From the NCBI RefSeq assembly GCF_016863335.1, contig NZ_BOOR01000029.1, positions 1 through 64,000 on the forward strand: DNA of 64,000 nucleotides, read 5' to 3'. The notes under the pieces were generated by a model. That model saw only the letters and a program-made list of their open reading frames with translations, was not told the DNA's origin and searched no databases. Origin of the DNA: Planotetraspora thailandica. Its GTDB lineage: Bacteria > Actinomycetota > Actinomycetes > Streptosporangiales > Streptosporangiaceae. Within the stretch, counting starts at the first letter, position 1; every line of letters begins with the position of its first letter. The position numbers and the translations under genes are program-made. Of this stretch, positions 44,344 through 52,406 are shown piece after piece.

Positions 44344-45534
44344 CTATCCGAACGGGGTGGCAGCGACCGCCCGTTCGAACACGAGGTCACGCGCCGTCGT
44401 GAGGCCGAAGGCGAGGGCGCCGAGGAGCACCGTGTCGGGCTCCAGCGTCGAGCTTTCGATGCGCGGCGGGCTGAGAGCCACAAGCGACGCGAGGCGCCCG
44501 GAGACCGGCTCGATCAGCAGGTCGCCCGCCTGCGCCCCGATTCCGCCGCCCAGCACCACCAGTTCCGGGTCGAGCACGGCGGTGACGCCCGCGAGCGCGT
44601 GCGCGATGTGATCGGCTTCTGCGGCGACGACCTCGGCGGCCGACTCGTCGCCCGACCTGGCCGCCTCGAACACGTCCTTGGCGGTCGCCGCCTTCAGGCC
44701 GAGCCGTGCCGCGGCGGCGACGACTCCGTCGGCGGACGCGACGGACTCGAACATGCCGCGTCCCCGGCCGGCCAGCGGGTCTCCCCCGCCGACGGGCAGG
44801 TAGGAGATCTCACCGGCCGCGCCCCTGGACCCGCGGTAGAGCTTGCCGTCGATGACGACGCCCATGCCGATGCCCGTGCCGATGGAGACGTAGACGAAGT
44901 GGGAGATCCCCTGTCCCAGTCCGTAGGCGCCCTCCCCCAGCGCGGCGAGGTCCACGTCGTTCTCCACGACGTACGGCGAGCCGGTCACGTCGGCGAGCCG
45001 CTCGGCCGCGCCCGGCTGCTCCCATCCGGGCAGGTTGGGGGCGAGCCGCAGCACCCCCGTCTCCTTGTCGTGGATGCCCGGGGTGCCGAACACGCTCAGG
45101 GTGATGTCCCCGCGCGCTATGCCGGCCTCCGCGGTCAGCTCGCCGGCGATCTTTGAAAGCTGGCTGAGCACCTCGTCGTAGCTCTCGGCCCTGGACGGCT
45201 CGTCCCTCCGTGCGACGATCTCGCCGACCAGGTCGGCGAGCGCCAGCCTGACGTAGGCGCGGCCGATGTCGACGGCGAGCACCCAGCCCGCCTGCGGGCG
45301 GACCTCGTAGAGCAGGGCGGCCCGACCGGCGTTGCCGGTTCGCAGGCCGACGGGGCGGACCAGCTTGGCACGCTCCAGATCGGCGAGCGCCACGGAGATG
45401 GTCGGCTTGGACAACCCGGTGGCCTGGGCGAGCTCAGGCCTGGAGACCCTGCCGAGCCGGAAGATCTCGGCGAACACCGCCCGCTCGTTCATCACCCGGA
45501 GCAGGCTGGTCGTGTTGGCGGTCCCGCCGCTCAT
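44344..45534 (-). CDS. ROK-family repressor/kinase-like protein
   Basis: The 396-aa product has an N-terminal winged helix (RVSRPELAQATGLSKPTISVALADL) and a ROK sugar-kinase-like domain (VLAVDIGRAYVRLALAD, IGTGIGMGVVIDG). The ROK ATP-binding DxGxT motif is altered to DIGRAY and there is no clear zinc Cys cluster, so it is probably a sugar-responsive repressor without kinase activity. Start ATG 45534. It is divergent from a sugar ABC transporter. Confidence 0.88.
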   Translation of the reverse strand: MSGGTANTTSLLRVMNERAVFAEIFRLGRVSRPELAQATGLSKPTISVALADLERAKLVRPVGLRTGNAGRAALLYEVRPQAGWVLAVDIGRAYVRLALADLVGEIVARRDEPSRAESYDEVLSQLSKIAGELTAEAGIARGDITLSVFGTPGIHDKETGVLRLAPNLPGWEQPGAAERLADVTGSPYVVENDVDLAALGEGAYGLGQGISHFVYVSIGTGIGMGVVIDGKLYRGSRGAAGEISYLPVGGGDPLAGRGRGMFESVASADGVVAAAARLGLKAATAKDVFEAARSGDESAAEVVAAEADHIAHALAGVTAVLDPELVVLGGGIGAQAGDLLIEPVSGRLASLVALSPPRIESSTLEPDTVLLGALAFGLTTARDLVFERAVAATPFG

Positions 45535-45658
45535 ACTCACCACGCCGCCAAGATTGACATACCCGCCACGGAAGGCGGGCCAGTTGATCATCGGTGGATC
45601 GCCCTGCACCATTCGGCCTCCGTGAGCGTGATCTCGCTCTACCCCTAGTCATCCCACC

Positions 45659-45683
45659 TGATAGTAAATTACCTTTCCTATCA
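45659..45683. promoter_or_regulatory. ROK operator upstream of the sugar operon
   Basis: TGATAGTAA and TTCCTATCA are reverse complements (8 of 9) separated by 7 AT-rich bases. The 25-bp site lies 34 bp before the sugar-binding protein start and is the only AT-rich palindrome in the divergent region, so it is the probable binding site of the ROK repressor. Confidence 0.72.
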
Positions 45684-45716
45684 ACCCCTCCCGGGTCGTG
45701 AGAAAGGATCGTGTCC

Positions 45717-46805
45717 ATGCGTCGAGGAATGCTGGCCATATCCGCCGCGGCGCTTCTGCTCGCCGCGGCCTGCGGGAACGGATCCACCACGGGCGCCTCG
45801 CCGTCCGGAGGGAACGGCGGCGGCGGCAAGACGATCGCCCTGTTCCTGCCCGAGTCGAAGACGACCCGCTACGAAGCATTCGACCGCCCCCTGTTCGAGG
45901 CCAAGGTGAAAGCCCTGTGCCCCGACTGCGAGCTCCTCTACTCCAACGCCGACCAGGACGCCGCCAAACAGCAGCAGCAGGTCGAGGCGGCCCTGACCCA
46001 GGGCGCCGACGTGCTGGTGCTCGACGCCGTCGACGCCGCGGCCGTGGCACCGCTGGTCAACCAGGCCAAGCAGAAGAAGGTTCCGGTCATCGCGTACGAC
46101 CGGTTGATCTCGGACATCGGCTACGAGTACTACGTGTCGTTCAACAACGTGCGCGTCGGCGAGATGCAGGGGCAGGCACTGCTGGACGCGCTGACCGCCA
46201 AGGGCACGGTGGACAAGGGTCAGATCGTCATGATCCACGGTTCGCCGACCGACCCCAGCTCAGCCGACTACAAGAAGGGCGCGCACAACGTCCTCGACGG
46301 CAAGGTCAAGATCGGCCGCGAGTTCGACACCCCCGACTGGAGCCCCGACAAGGCGCAGCAGGAGATGGAGCAGGCCATCACCGCGCTCGGCCGCGACAAC
46401 ATCGTCGGCGTCCTGTCCGCCAACGACGGCATGGCCAGCGGCGCGATCGCCGCCATGAAGCGCGCGGGCTACAGCTCCCTGCCGCCGATCACCGGCCAGG
46501 ACTCGGAGCTCGCGGCCGTCCAGCGGATCCTGAGCGGCGACCAGTACATGACCATTTATCTCAACATCCGAGCCGAGGCGGAGAAATCGGCCGAGCTGGC
46601 CGTCGCGCTGGCCAAGGGCGAGAAGCCTGCCGCACCCACGACCGTGAACAACGGCACGGCCGACATCCCGTCGTACCTGCTCGACCCCATCCCCGTCACC
46701 GCGGACAAGATCGCGGGGACGATCGTCAAGGACGGCTTCTACAAGGCGTCCGAGATATGCACGCCCGAGCTCAAGGACGCGTGCGCCAAGGCGGGCATCC
46801 AGTAA
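45717..46805 (+). CDS. XylF-type sugar-binding lipoprotein
   Basis: Solute-binding component of a CUT2 (ribose/xylose type) ABC importer, anchored outside the membrane. The 362-aa product has a signal peptide ending in the lipobox LAAAC (Cys19), then a periplasmic-binding fold with the family signature in ADVLVLDAVDAAAVAPLV and VSFNNVRVGEMQG. XylF is the closest known type; sugar not certain. The ATG at 45717 has the better spacing to AAAGGA. First gene of the operon. Confidence 0.9.
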   Translation: MRRGMLAISAAALLLAAACGNGSTTGASPSGGNGGGGKTIALFLPESKTTRYEAFDRPLFEAKVKALCPDCELLYSNADQDAAKQQQQVEAALTQGADVLVLDAVDAAAVAPLVNQAKQKKVPVIAYDRLISDIGYEYYVSFNNVRVGEMQGQALLDALTAKGTVDKGQIVMIHGSPTDPSSADYKKGAHNVLDGKVKIGREFDTPDWSPDKAQQEMEQAITALGRDNIVGVLSANDGMASGAIAAMKRAGYSSLPPITGQDSELAAVQRILSGDQYMTIYLNIRAEAEKSAELAVALAKGEKPAAPTTVNNGTADIPSYLLDPIPVTADKIAGTIVKDGFYKASEICTPELKDACAKAGIQ

Positions 46806-47525
46806 ATGATCTCCGCAACTGATGTGTCCAAGCGGTACGGCGCGGTCCAGGCTCTCCAGGAGGTGAGCCTGGACCTGCACCCCGGCGAGGTGGTCGCCCT
46901 GGTCGGGGACAACGGGGCCGGCAAGTCCACGCTGGTGAAGGTCATCTCCGGCGTGATCACCCCCGACTCGGGCGGCGTCGCGATCGACGGCGAGCGGGCG
47001 CGCATCGGCAACCCCCACGACGCGCAACGTCTCGGCATCTCGACCGTCTACCAGGACCTCGCGCTCTGCGAGAACCTTGACGTTGTGGCCAACCTCTACC
47101 TCGGCGCGGAACGCCGCCGGTGGTCGCTGCTGAGCCACATCCGCATGGAACGATCCGCACGTGACCTGCTGGCCTCGCTCGACGTCCGCATCCGCGACAT
47201 CCGGGTCCCCGTGGCGATGTTGTCCGGCGGCCAGCGCCAGTCGGTGGCCATCGCCCGGGCTCTGATCGGCGAGCCGCGGCTGGTCATCCTCGACGAGCCG
47301 ACCGCCGCCCTCGGCGTCGAGCAGACCGCGCAGGTCCTCGACCTGATCAGGCGGCTGCGCGAGCGTGGCCTGGCCGTACTGCTCATCTCGCACAACCTCG
47401 CCGACGTGCGCGCGGTCAGCGACCGCGTCGTCGTGTTGCGCCTCGGCCGCAACGCCGGCGAGTTCCGCACGGCCGACGCGACCCAGGAGTCGATCGTGGC
47501 CGCCATCACGGGAGCCGCCGCATGA
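46806..47525 (+). CDS. sugar ABC transporter ATPase, single-domain
   Basis: ATPase of the CUT2 importer with one nucleotide-binding domain (239 aa), unlike the fused two-domain XylG/RbsA of E. coli. Walker A GDNGAGKST, signature LSGGQRQSVAIARAL, Walker B LVILDEPTAAL are intact. The start codon follows the preceding TAA directly, and the stop overlaps the permease start by 4 nt. Confidence 0.92.
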   Translation: MISATDVSKRYGAVQALQEVSLDLHPGEVVALVGDNGAGKSTLVKVISGVITPDSGGVAIDGERARIGNPHDAQRLGISTVYQDLALCENLDVVANLYLGAERRRWSLLSHIRMERSARDLLASLDVRIRDIRVPVAMLSGGQRQSVAIARALIGEPRLVILDEPTAALGVEQTAQVLDLIRRLRERGLAVLLISHNLADVRAVSDRVVVLRLGRNAGEFRTADATQESIVAAITGAAA

Positions 47526-48709
47526 ACGCCTCCACGCTCACGCGCAAGCCGTACACGCCGAAGGAGGCGGTCGATCGGCTGCGGCACGGCGACCTCGGCG
47601 CCTGGCCGGTCGTCGGCGGCCTGATCGCGATCGCCGTTGTCTTCGGGTCGCTCAACGAGCACTTCCTGTCTCCCGAGAACCTCACCAACCTCGCACTGCA
47701 GATGGCGGCGACGGGAACGATCTCGCTCGGGATCATCATGGTCCTTCTGCTGGGCGAGATCGACCTGTCCGCGGGCTCGGTCAGCGGCCTGTGCGCCGTC
47801 GTCATGGCCATCCTGTCCGTACGGCACGGCTGGAACCCGGTCCTGGCGATCGTCGTCGCCCTGGCGGCGGGAGCGCTCATCGGCCTGCTGCACGGGATCA
47901 TGTTCACCAGGCTCAGGATGCCGTCGTTCGTCGTGACGCTGGCGGGCCTGATCGGCTGGCAGGGCCTGCTGCTCTACCTGCTCGGCGAGGGCGGCATCGT
48001 CAACCTGCCCTTCGACGGCTTCGTGGCCAAGCTGAGCGACACGTGGCTGCCGCCCTGGCTGGCCTGGGTGATCATCGTGCTTCTCGTCGCGGTCTCCGGA
48101 GGATCGAGCCTGCTCACCCGGCGGCTCCGGCTCGCGGCCGAACTCCCGGTGCCACCGGCGTGGTGGACGGCGACCAAGATCGGCGGCCTCGCCGTTGTGC
48201 TGGTGGCCGTCCTGCTGGTCATGTCGGCCGACCGGGGCGTGCCCCTGCTCCTGGTCATCTTCGGCACGCTCGTGGTCGCCTTCGACCTCGTGCTGCGCCA
48301 CACGGTGTTCGGCCGGTGGATGTACGCCGTCGGCGGCAACGTCGAGGCGGCACGACGGGCGGGCATCGGCGTGACCCGGATCCGGGTGCTGGCGTTCGTC
48401 CTGTCCTCCACGCTCGCGGCCTTCGGCGGCATCCTGTCAGCGAGCCGACTGTCGGCCGTCAATCAGGGGTCCGGAGGAAGCGACATCCTCCTCATGGCGA
48501 TCGCCGCGGCGGTCATCGGCGGCACGTCGCTGTTCGGCGGGCGGGGACGGACCTACGCGGCGTTGCTCGGCATCCTGGTCATCCAGTCGATCACGAACGG
48601 CATGTTCCTGCTGAGCGTGGACTCCTCCGTGCGGTACATGGTCACCGCAGCGGTCCTCGCCCTGGCCGTGGCCATCGACTCGCTCGCCCGGCGCGGCAGC
48701 GCCACATGA
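47522..48709 (+). CDS. sugar ABC transporter permease (XylH-like)
   Basis: Membrane component of the CUT2 importer. The 395-aa product has about ten hydrophobic helices, with the conserved GEIDLSAGSVSGLCAV segment and EAARRAGIGVTRIR cytoplasmic loop, which contacts the ATPase. It shares ATGA overlap with the ATPase gene. A terminator hairpin follows the stop. Confidence 0.92.
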   Translation: MNASTLTRKPYTPKEAVDRLRHGDLGAWPVVGGLIAIAVVFGSLNEHFLSPENLTNLALQMAATGTISLGIIMVLLLGEIDLSAGSVSGLCAVVMAILSVRHGWNPVLAIVVALAAGALIGLLHGIMFTRLRMPSFVVTLAGLIGWQGLLLYLLGEGGIVNLPFDGFVAKLSDTWLPPWLAWVIIVLLVAVSGGSSLLTRRLRLAAELPVPPAWWTATKIGGLAVVLVAVLLVMSADRGVPLLLVIFGTLVVAFDLVLRHTVFGRWMYAVGGNVEAARRAGIGVTRIRVLAFVLSSTLAAFGGILSASRLSAVNQGSGGSDILLMAIAAAVIGGTSLFGGRGRTYAALLGILVIQSITNGMFLLSVDSSVRYMVTAAVLALAVAIDSLARRGSAT

Positions 48710-48716
48710 GCACCGC

Positions 48717-48760
48717 GGACGCCCCCATAGGTGCAGCTACGTGCAGCGCAGGGGGCGTCC
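48717..48760 (+). terminator. sugar operon terminator
   Basis: GGACGCCCCC and GGGGGCGTCC form a perfect 10-bp stem with a 24-nt loop, starting 8 nt after the permease stop. The loop contains the direct repeat GTGCAGC. Confidence 0.75.
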
Positions 48761-48792
48761 GTGAGGGTGCTTACGACCTCGAGAGGTGTGTC

Positions 48793-48808
48793 ACGGGAAC
48801 GTTCCCGT
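48793..48808. repeat. perfect 16-bp palindrome
   Basis: ACGGGAACGTTCCCGT is a perfect palindrome 17 bp after the stop of the 36-aa gene. GTCA is repeated four times around it. It may act as terminator for both flanking transcripts or as a protein site. Confidence 0.55.
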
Positions 48809-48825
48809 CAGTCAGTCAGGGGGTG

Positions 48826-48936
48826 TCAGCGCTGGGGTGATCCCCCGTTGTCGCGCCGGTCGATGGCGATCTGCAGCGCCGCGGCGGCCTCGTCCTCGGC
48901 GTCCTCAGGGCGGTTCCAGGGATACATCTCGTACAT
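48826..48936 (-). CDS. 36-aa protein, unknown function
   Basis: A short frame with a clear ribosome site (GGAGATGAG, 8 nt before the ATG) encodes MYEMYPWNRP followed by an Asp/Glu/Ala helix and a basic end (IDRRDNGGSPQR). The aromatic Tyr/Trp start and the charged helix suggest a real small protein. It may be a regulator or interaction peptide, but no family is recognised. The leader upstream is long (up to about 200 nt). Confidence 0.65.
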   Translation of the reverse strand: MYEMYPWNRPEDAEDEAAAALQIAIDRRDNGGSPQR

Positions 48937-49219
48937 GGCAGATCTCATCTCCAAGAGAGGAATGCTGAGAGCGGCTCCGGGTCCGGCGCGGATCACGCGT
49001 CATGGAACCGAGGAGCCAGAAGCCGGCACGCGCGCTCTCCGCGGCGGGTCGCCGGCCTGCCCTGATCAGGCCCCGCCACGGCAGGCAATGAGTACGTGTA
49101 CCTGGCGCGTCATCTCTGGCTACGTTACCTCAGTATCTTGTAGGACGACCTAGCATCTCGCATGCTGAGACCGACTTGCATGATCACCAACCACACGCCC
49201 CACTCCCTCCCCCTTGCGC
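48937..49219. other. leader region of the 36-aa gene
   Basis: Region between the small gene and array D. On the minus strand a GATACT -10-like box occurs around 49132-49137, and TAGGACGACCTA (49141-49152) is an inverted repeat. The rest is GC-rich and could fold as a long 5' leader. A lone inverted repeat core (49177-49187) lies off the 53-bp phase of array D. Confidence 0.35.
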
Positions 49220-49508
49220 GTGATCATGCAGAAGTTCGCCGCCAGCCGTACAGACCTGGCCTTTCATTGCCCGTGATCATGCAGAAGTTCGCGGAAAGGG
49301 CCATTGAACTGCTGTTACGCAATTCGTGATCATGCAGTAAGTCGAACCCGACTCATCCGACCTGCGGAAACGATGTGCGTGATCATGCAATTGCATGATC
49401 ACGAATTGAGTTTTTCCTGGTGACGCACCCGCCTGGCGAACTTCTGCATGATCACGAATCTCGACACAGCAGGTCAGTGGCCATGTGCACGAAGTTCTGC
49501 ATGATCAC
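49177..49508. repeat. 53-bp phased inverted repeat array D
   Basis: Forward units start at 49220, 49273, 49326 and 49379; inverted units end at 49402, 49455 and 49508, all 53 bp apart on each side. At the centre the two cores meet as a perfect 24-bp palindrome (49379-49402). Outer units are complete; the inner pair is core only. A stray core (49177-49187) sits outside the phase. It lies between the sugar operon/36-aa gene and serA. Confidence 0.95.
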
Positions 49509-49532
49509 GCCCAAAAAGCACGCCTAAAAAGC

Positions 49533-49569
49533 GAAGAGGAGCCGATCGGCTGGCGATCGGCTCCTCTTC
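49533..49569 (-). terminator. serA terminator
   Basis: Perfect 15-bp stem (49533-49547 with 49555-49569) and a 7-nt loop, 19 nt after the serA stop. On the minus strand a GCTTTTTAGG run follows, with another T-run beyond it. Array D lies past this terminator. Confidence 0.92.
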
Positions 49570-49587
49570 CTTGGTGCTCGGGAGGGC

Positions 49588-51177
49588 TCAGTCCTCCAGG
49601 TCGACGGTACGGCCGCTGTCGGCGCCGATCTCACCGGCGATCTGCTCGATGACGTCGGACGGGATCGCCGAGTCGACGGTCAGCGCGATGAGGGCCTTGC
49701 CGCCCTTGACGTTCCGGGAGACCTGCATGGAGGCGATGTTGACGCTGTGCTCGCCCAGGAGGCGGCCCACGATGCCGACGATGCCGGGCCGGTCGGTGTA
49801 GGTGAAGAACGCCAGGTGGTCGGTGGGCTCGATCTCCATCGCGAACCCGTTGACTTCGACGATCTTGGTGATCTGCCGCGGACCGGACAACGTGCCCGAC
49901 ACCGAGACCGTACGGCCGTCGGCGAGCACACCCCTGACGGTGATCACGTTGCGCCAGTCGGGGCTCTCCGAGCTGGTCACCAGCTCGACCACCACGCCGC
50001 GGTCCTTGGCGAGGAGCGGAGCGTTGACGTAGGTCACCTGGTCGGTCACCACGTCGCTGAAGACGCCCTTGAGGGCGGCGAGCTCCAGCACGCGCACGTC
50101 CTGGGAGGCGATCTCCCCGCGGACGTCGACGTCGAGGCGGGTCGCCACCTCACCCGCGAGGGCGGTGAAGATGCGCCCGAGCTTCTCGGTGAGCGGCAGG
50201 CCCGGCTTGACGTCCTCGGCGACGGCGCCGCCCTGGACGTTGACGGCGTCCGGCACGAACTCGCCGGCGAGCGCGAGCTTCACGCTGCGGGCGACCTGGG
50301 TGCCGGCCTTCTCCTGGGCCTCGTGGGTGGAGGCGCCCAGGTGGGGCGTCACCACGACGCTGTCGAGCTCGAACAGCGGGCTGTCGGTGCAGGGCTCCTT
50401 GGCGAACACGTCGATGCCGGCGCCGGCGACGCGGCCTTCCTTGATCGCGGAGTAGAGGGCGTTCTCGTCGATGATGCCGCCGCGGGCGACGTTGATCAGC
50501 CGCACGGACGGCTTGACGATGTGAAGCTCGCGGTCGCCGACGAGACCGGTGGTCTCCTTCGACTTCGGCAGGTGGACGGTGATGAAGTCCGAGCGCTCGA
50601 GCACCTCGTCGAGGGTGAGGAGCTGCACGCCCATCTGGGCGGCGCGAGCGGGCTGGAGGTAGGGATCGTAGGCGATGAGCTCGACGCCGAACGGCTGAAG
50701 CCGCTGCGCGACCAGCTGGCCGATCTTCCCGAGACCGAGGATGCCGACGACCTTGCCGTCGAGCTCGACACCGGTGTACTTGGAACGCTTCCACTCCCCG
50801 CCCTTGAGCGCGCCGTGGCCCTGGGCGACGTTGCGGGCGCTGGCGAGGATGAGCGCGATGGTGTGCTCGGCCGCACTAGTGATGTTGGAGGTCGGCGCGT
50901 TGACGACCATGACGCCTGCCTTGGTGGCCGCCTCGACGTCGACGTTGTCGAGTCCGACGCCGGCGCGTGCGACGACCCGGAGCTTCGGGGCGGCGGCGAT
51001 GGCCTCGGCGTCGATCTGGGTGGCGCTGCGCACGATCACCGCGTCCACATCGGCGAGCGCAGGCAGCAGCTGCGCCCGGTCGGCGCCGTCCGTATGGCGG
51101 ACCTCGAAGTCCGCGCCGAGGACGGCGAGCCCCGCATCAGAGAGCTCTTCTGCGACAAGTACCACGGGCCTGTTCAC
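49588..51177 (-). CDS. serA: D-3-phosphoglycerate dehydrogenase
   Basis: First step of serine synthesis. The 529-aa product is the long actinobacterial form: substrate/NAD domains with GLGKIGQLVAQRL and the ARG-Glu-His catalytic set (NVARGGIIDENAL, then VVTPHLGAST). An intervening ASB domain and a C-terminal ACT domain for serine feedback (DRPGIVGIVGRLL) follow. The GTG at 51177 follows GAAGGA. Upstream is a 290-bp divergent promoter region. Confidence 0.96.
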   Translation of the reverse strand: MNRPVVLVAEELSDAGLAVLGADFEVRHTDGADRAQLLPALADVDAVIVRSATQIDAEAIAAAPKLRVVARAGVGLDNVDVEAATKAGVMVVNAPTSNITSAAEHTIALILASARNVAQGHGALKGGEWKRSKYTGVELDGKVVGILGLGKIGQLVAQRLQPFGVELIAYDPYLQPARAAQMGVQLLTLDEVLERSDFITVHLPKSKETTGLVGDRELHIVKPSVRLINVARGGIIDENALYSAIKEGRVAGAGIDVFAKEPCTDSPLFELDSVVVTPHLGASTHEAQEKAGTQVARSVKLALAGEFVPDAVNVQGGAVAEDVKPGLPLTEKLGRIFTALAGEVATRLDVDVRGEIASQDVRVLELAALKGVFSDVVTDQVTYVNAPLLAKDRGVVVELVTSSESPDWRNVITVRGVLADGRTVSVSGTLSGPRQITKIVEVNGFAMEIEPTDHLAFFTYTDRPGIVGIVGRLLGEHSVNIASMQVSRNVKGGKALIALTVDSAIPSDVIEQIAGEIGADSGRTVDLED

Positions 51178-51469
51178 TGGTGAGTCCTTCGTGAAGTGCG
51201 ACGGCTCGGACACGCGCGAGTCTAGCCGCAGCTTGTGAAAGCTCTCACGAGCGATCCGCGATGCGAGACGGAACCCGTGCGGAATCCACGGAAGACGTAA
51301 CGCGAGGGACCCGAGGGGGTGGTGTGACTCATACCTTGGTGAGCACTAGTCGCCTTGTTTACCCAACTTGGACCGATCCCACCCCTACACGGGAGTTCTT
51401 GGTATTGAAACCACCCAATCTTGACGATTAGCCTGATTAGGCCATGGTTCTCTACCTATCGTTCAGCAT
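51178..51469. other. serA divergent promoter region
   Basis: A 292-bp gap between two divergent genes, less GC-rich than average in its right half. TTGACG occurs at 51421 and TACCTAT at 51453 on the plus strand, but spacing does not form a standard promoter. No small gene was recognised. Confidence 0.35.
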
Positions 51470-52333
51470 ATGAGCATCGGGAACCCCTCCCTCGGCGAAG
51501 TGCTCGCGCAACGCGGCGGACCCCGGGAGCTGCTGGCGGCTCTCGCGGAATGGGGAGTCCTGGTGGCCGTACGGCCGGACCGCTCCGTGGTGCTCGGGAC
51601 GACCCAGAACGGCGAGCGCGTCCTGCTCGGCTACACCGGCCCCGCGACCTACGCGCGGCACAACGGGAGCCACTCACTGTCGGTGTGCGACGCCGACACC
51701 ATCCTCGACATCCAGCGCGTCACCGGCGTCCGGGAGATCGTCATCGACGCCGCCGGACCCGCCGCCGCGGCCGTGCCGATCGAGGACCTCCAGCGTTATC
51801 TCCAGTCGACCCGCAGCGGCCCGTCGCCGACATTGTCGCGGGGCTCGCTCCCCGTGCCCGAGGCGTACGCCACGGGGGCCATGGCCGCCGTGACCAGCGC
51901 GCACATGCCGCGCAGCGCTCCAGTGCCCTCCTCCGCCCCCACGACGTCCTCGTGGATCCCCGCACCGCGGCAGCACATGCCCGCGGCCGGACCCGTGGTC
52001 GACCCGAGCTATCGCCGGACCAACCACCCGATCCTCCCGGCTCTGCGAGTGGCCATCGGCGAGATGCTCCGCGACTTCCCGCTCGTGCACCACGTGTGGA
52101 TCTCGGAGGCGCGGACCGCGGCGGGCACGCCGGGGATCATGCTGCACATCAAGGTGCACACGACGGCCGCCGACGACATCGTCAAGAGCCTGCACCGGCG
52201 GGTGCGGGCCCAGCTTCCGCAGCTGGCGGCCAGCCAGGCTCCGGCCTTGATGGCGCGGGTCGCCGACGCGCACACCGAACGCCGGATGATCGAACTGGGC
52301 GCGCACGTCGTCTGCGCCGACGTCACCGACTGA
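51470..52333 (+). CDS. SseB-like domain protein, tentative
   Basis: Function unknown. The 287-aa product has an N-terminal alpha/beta region (about residues 10-115) resembling SseB-type domains, a Pro/Ser/Ala-rich linker (about 115-180), and a C-terminal domain ending in ERRMIELGAHVV. No membrane helices or signal. The ATG at 51470 has no clear ribosome site. It is divergent from serA and 73 bp upstream of the symporter. Confidence 0.6.
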   Translation: MSIGNPSLGEVLAQRGGPRELLAALAEWGVLVAVRPDRSVVLGTTQNGERVLLGYTGPATYARHNGSHSLSVCDADTILDIQRVTGVREIVIDAAGPAAAAVPIEDLQRYLQSTRSGPSPTLSRGSLPVPEAYATGAMAAVTSAHMPRSAPVPSSAPTTSSWIPAPRQHMPAAGPVVDPSYRRTNHPILPALRVAIGEMLRDFPLVHHVWISEARTAAGTPGIMLHIKVHTTAADDIVKSLHRRVRAQLPQLAASQAPALMARVADAHTERRMIELGAHVVCADVTD

Positions 52334-52406
52334 CCGGGCAGAAAAGCCGCATCACATTCTGATCATCCGGCTTCCGGCCGGGCGCTTGCTCAGCTTGAAT
52401 GACGGC

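Noticed and set aside
45535-45716. Sugar-responsive riboswitch in the transporter leader
   Set aside because: The region is explained by the divergent ROK gene and a palindromic operator; no structured RNA motif seen.
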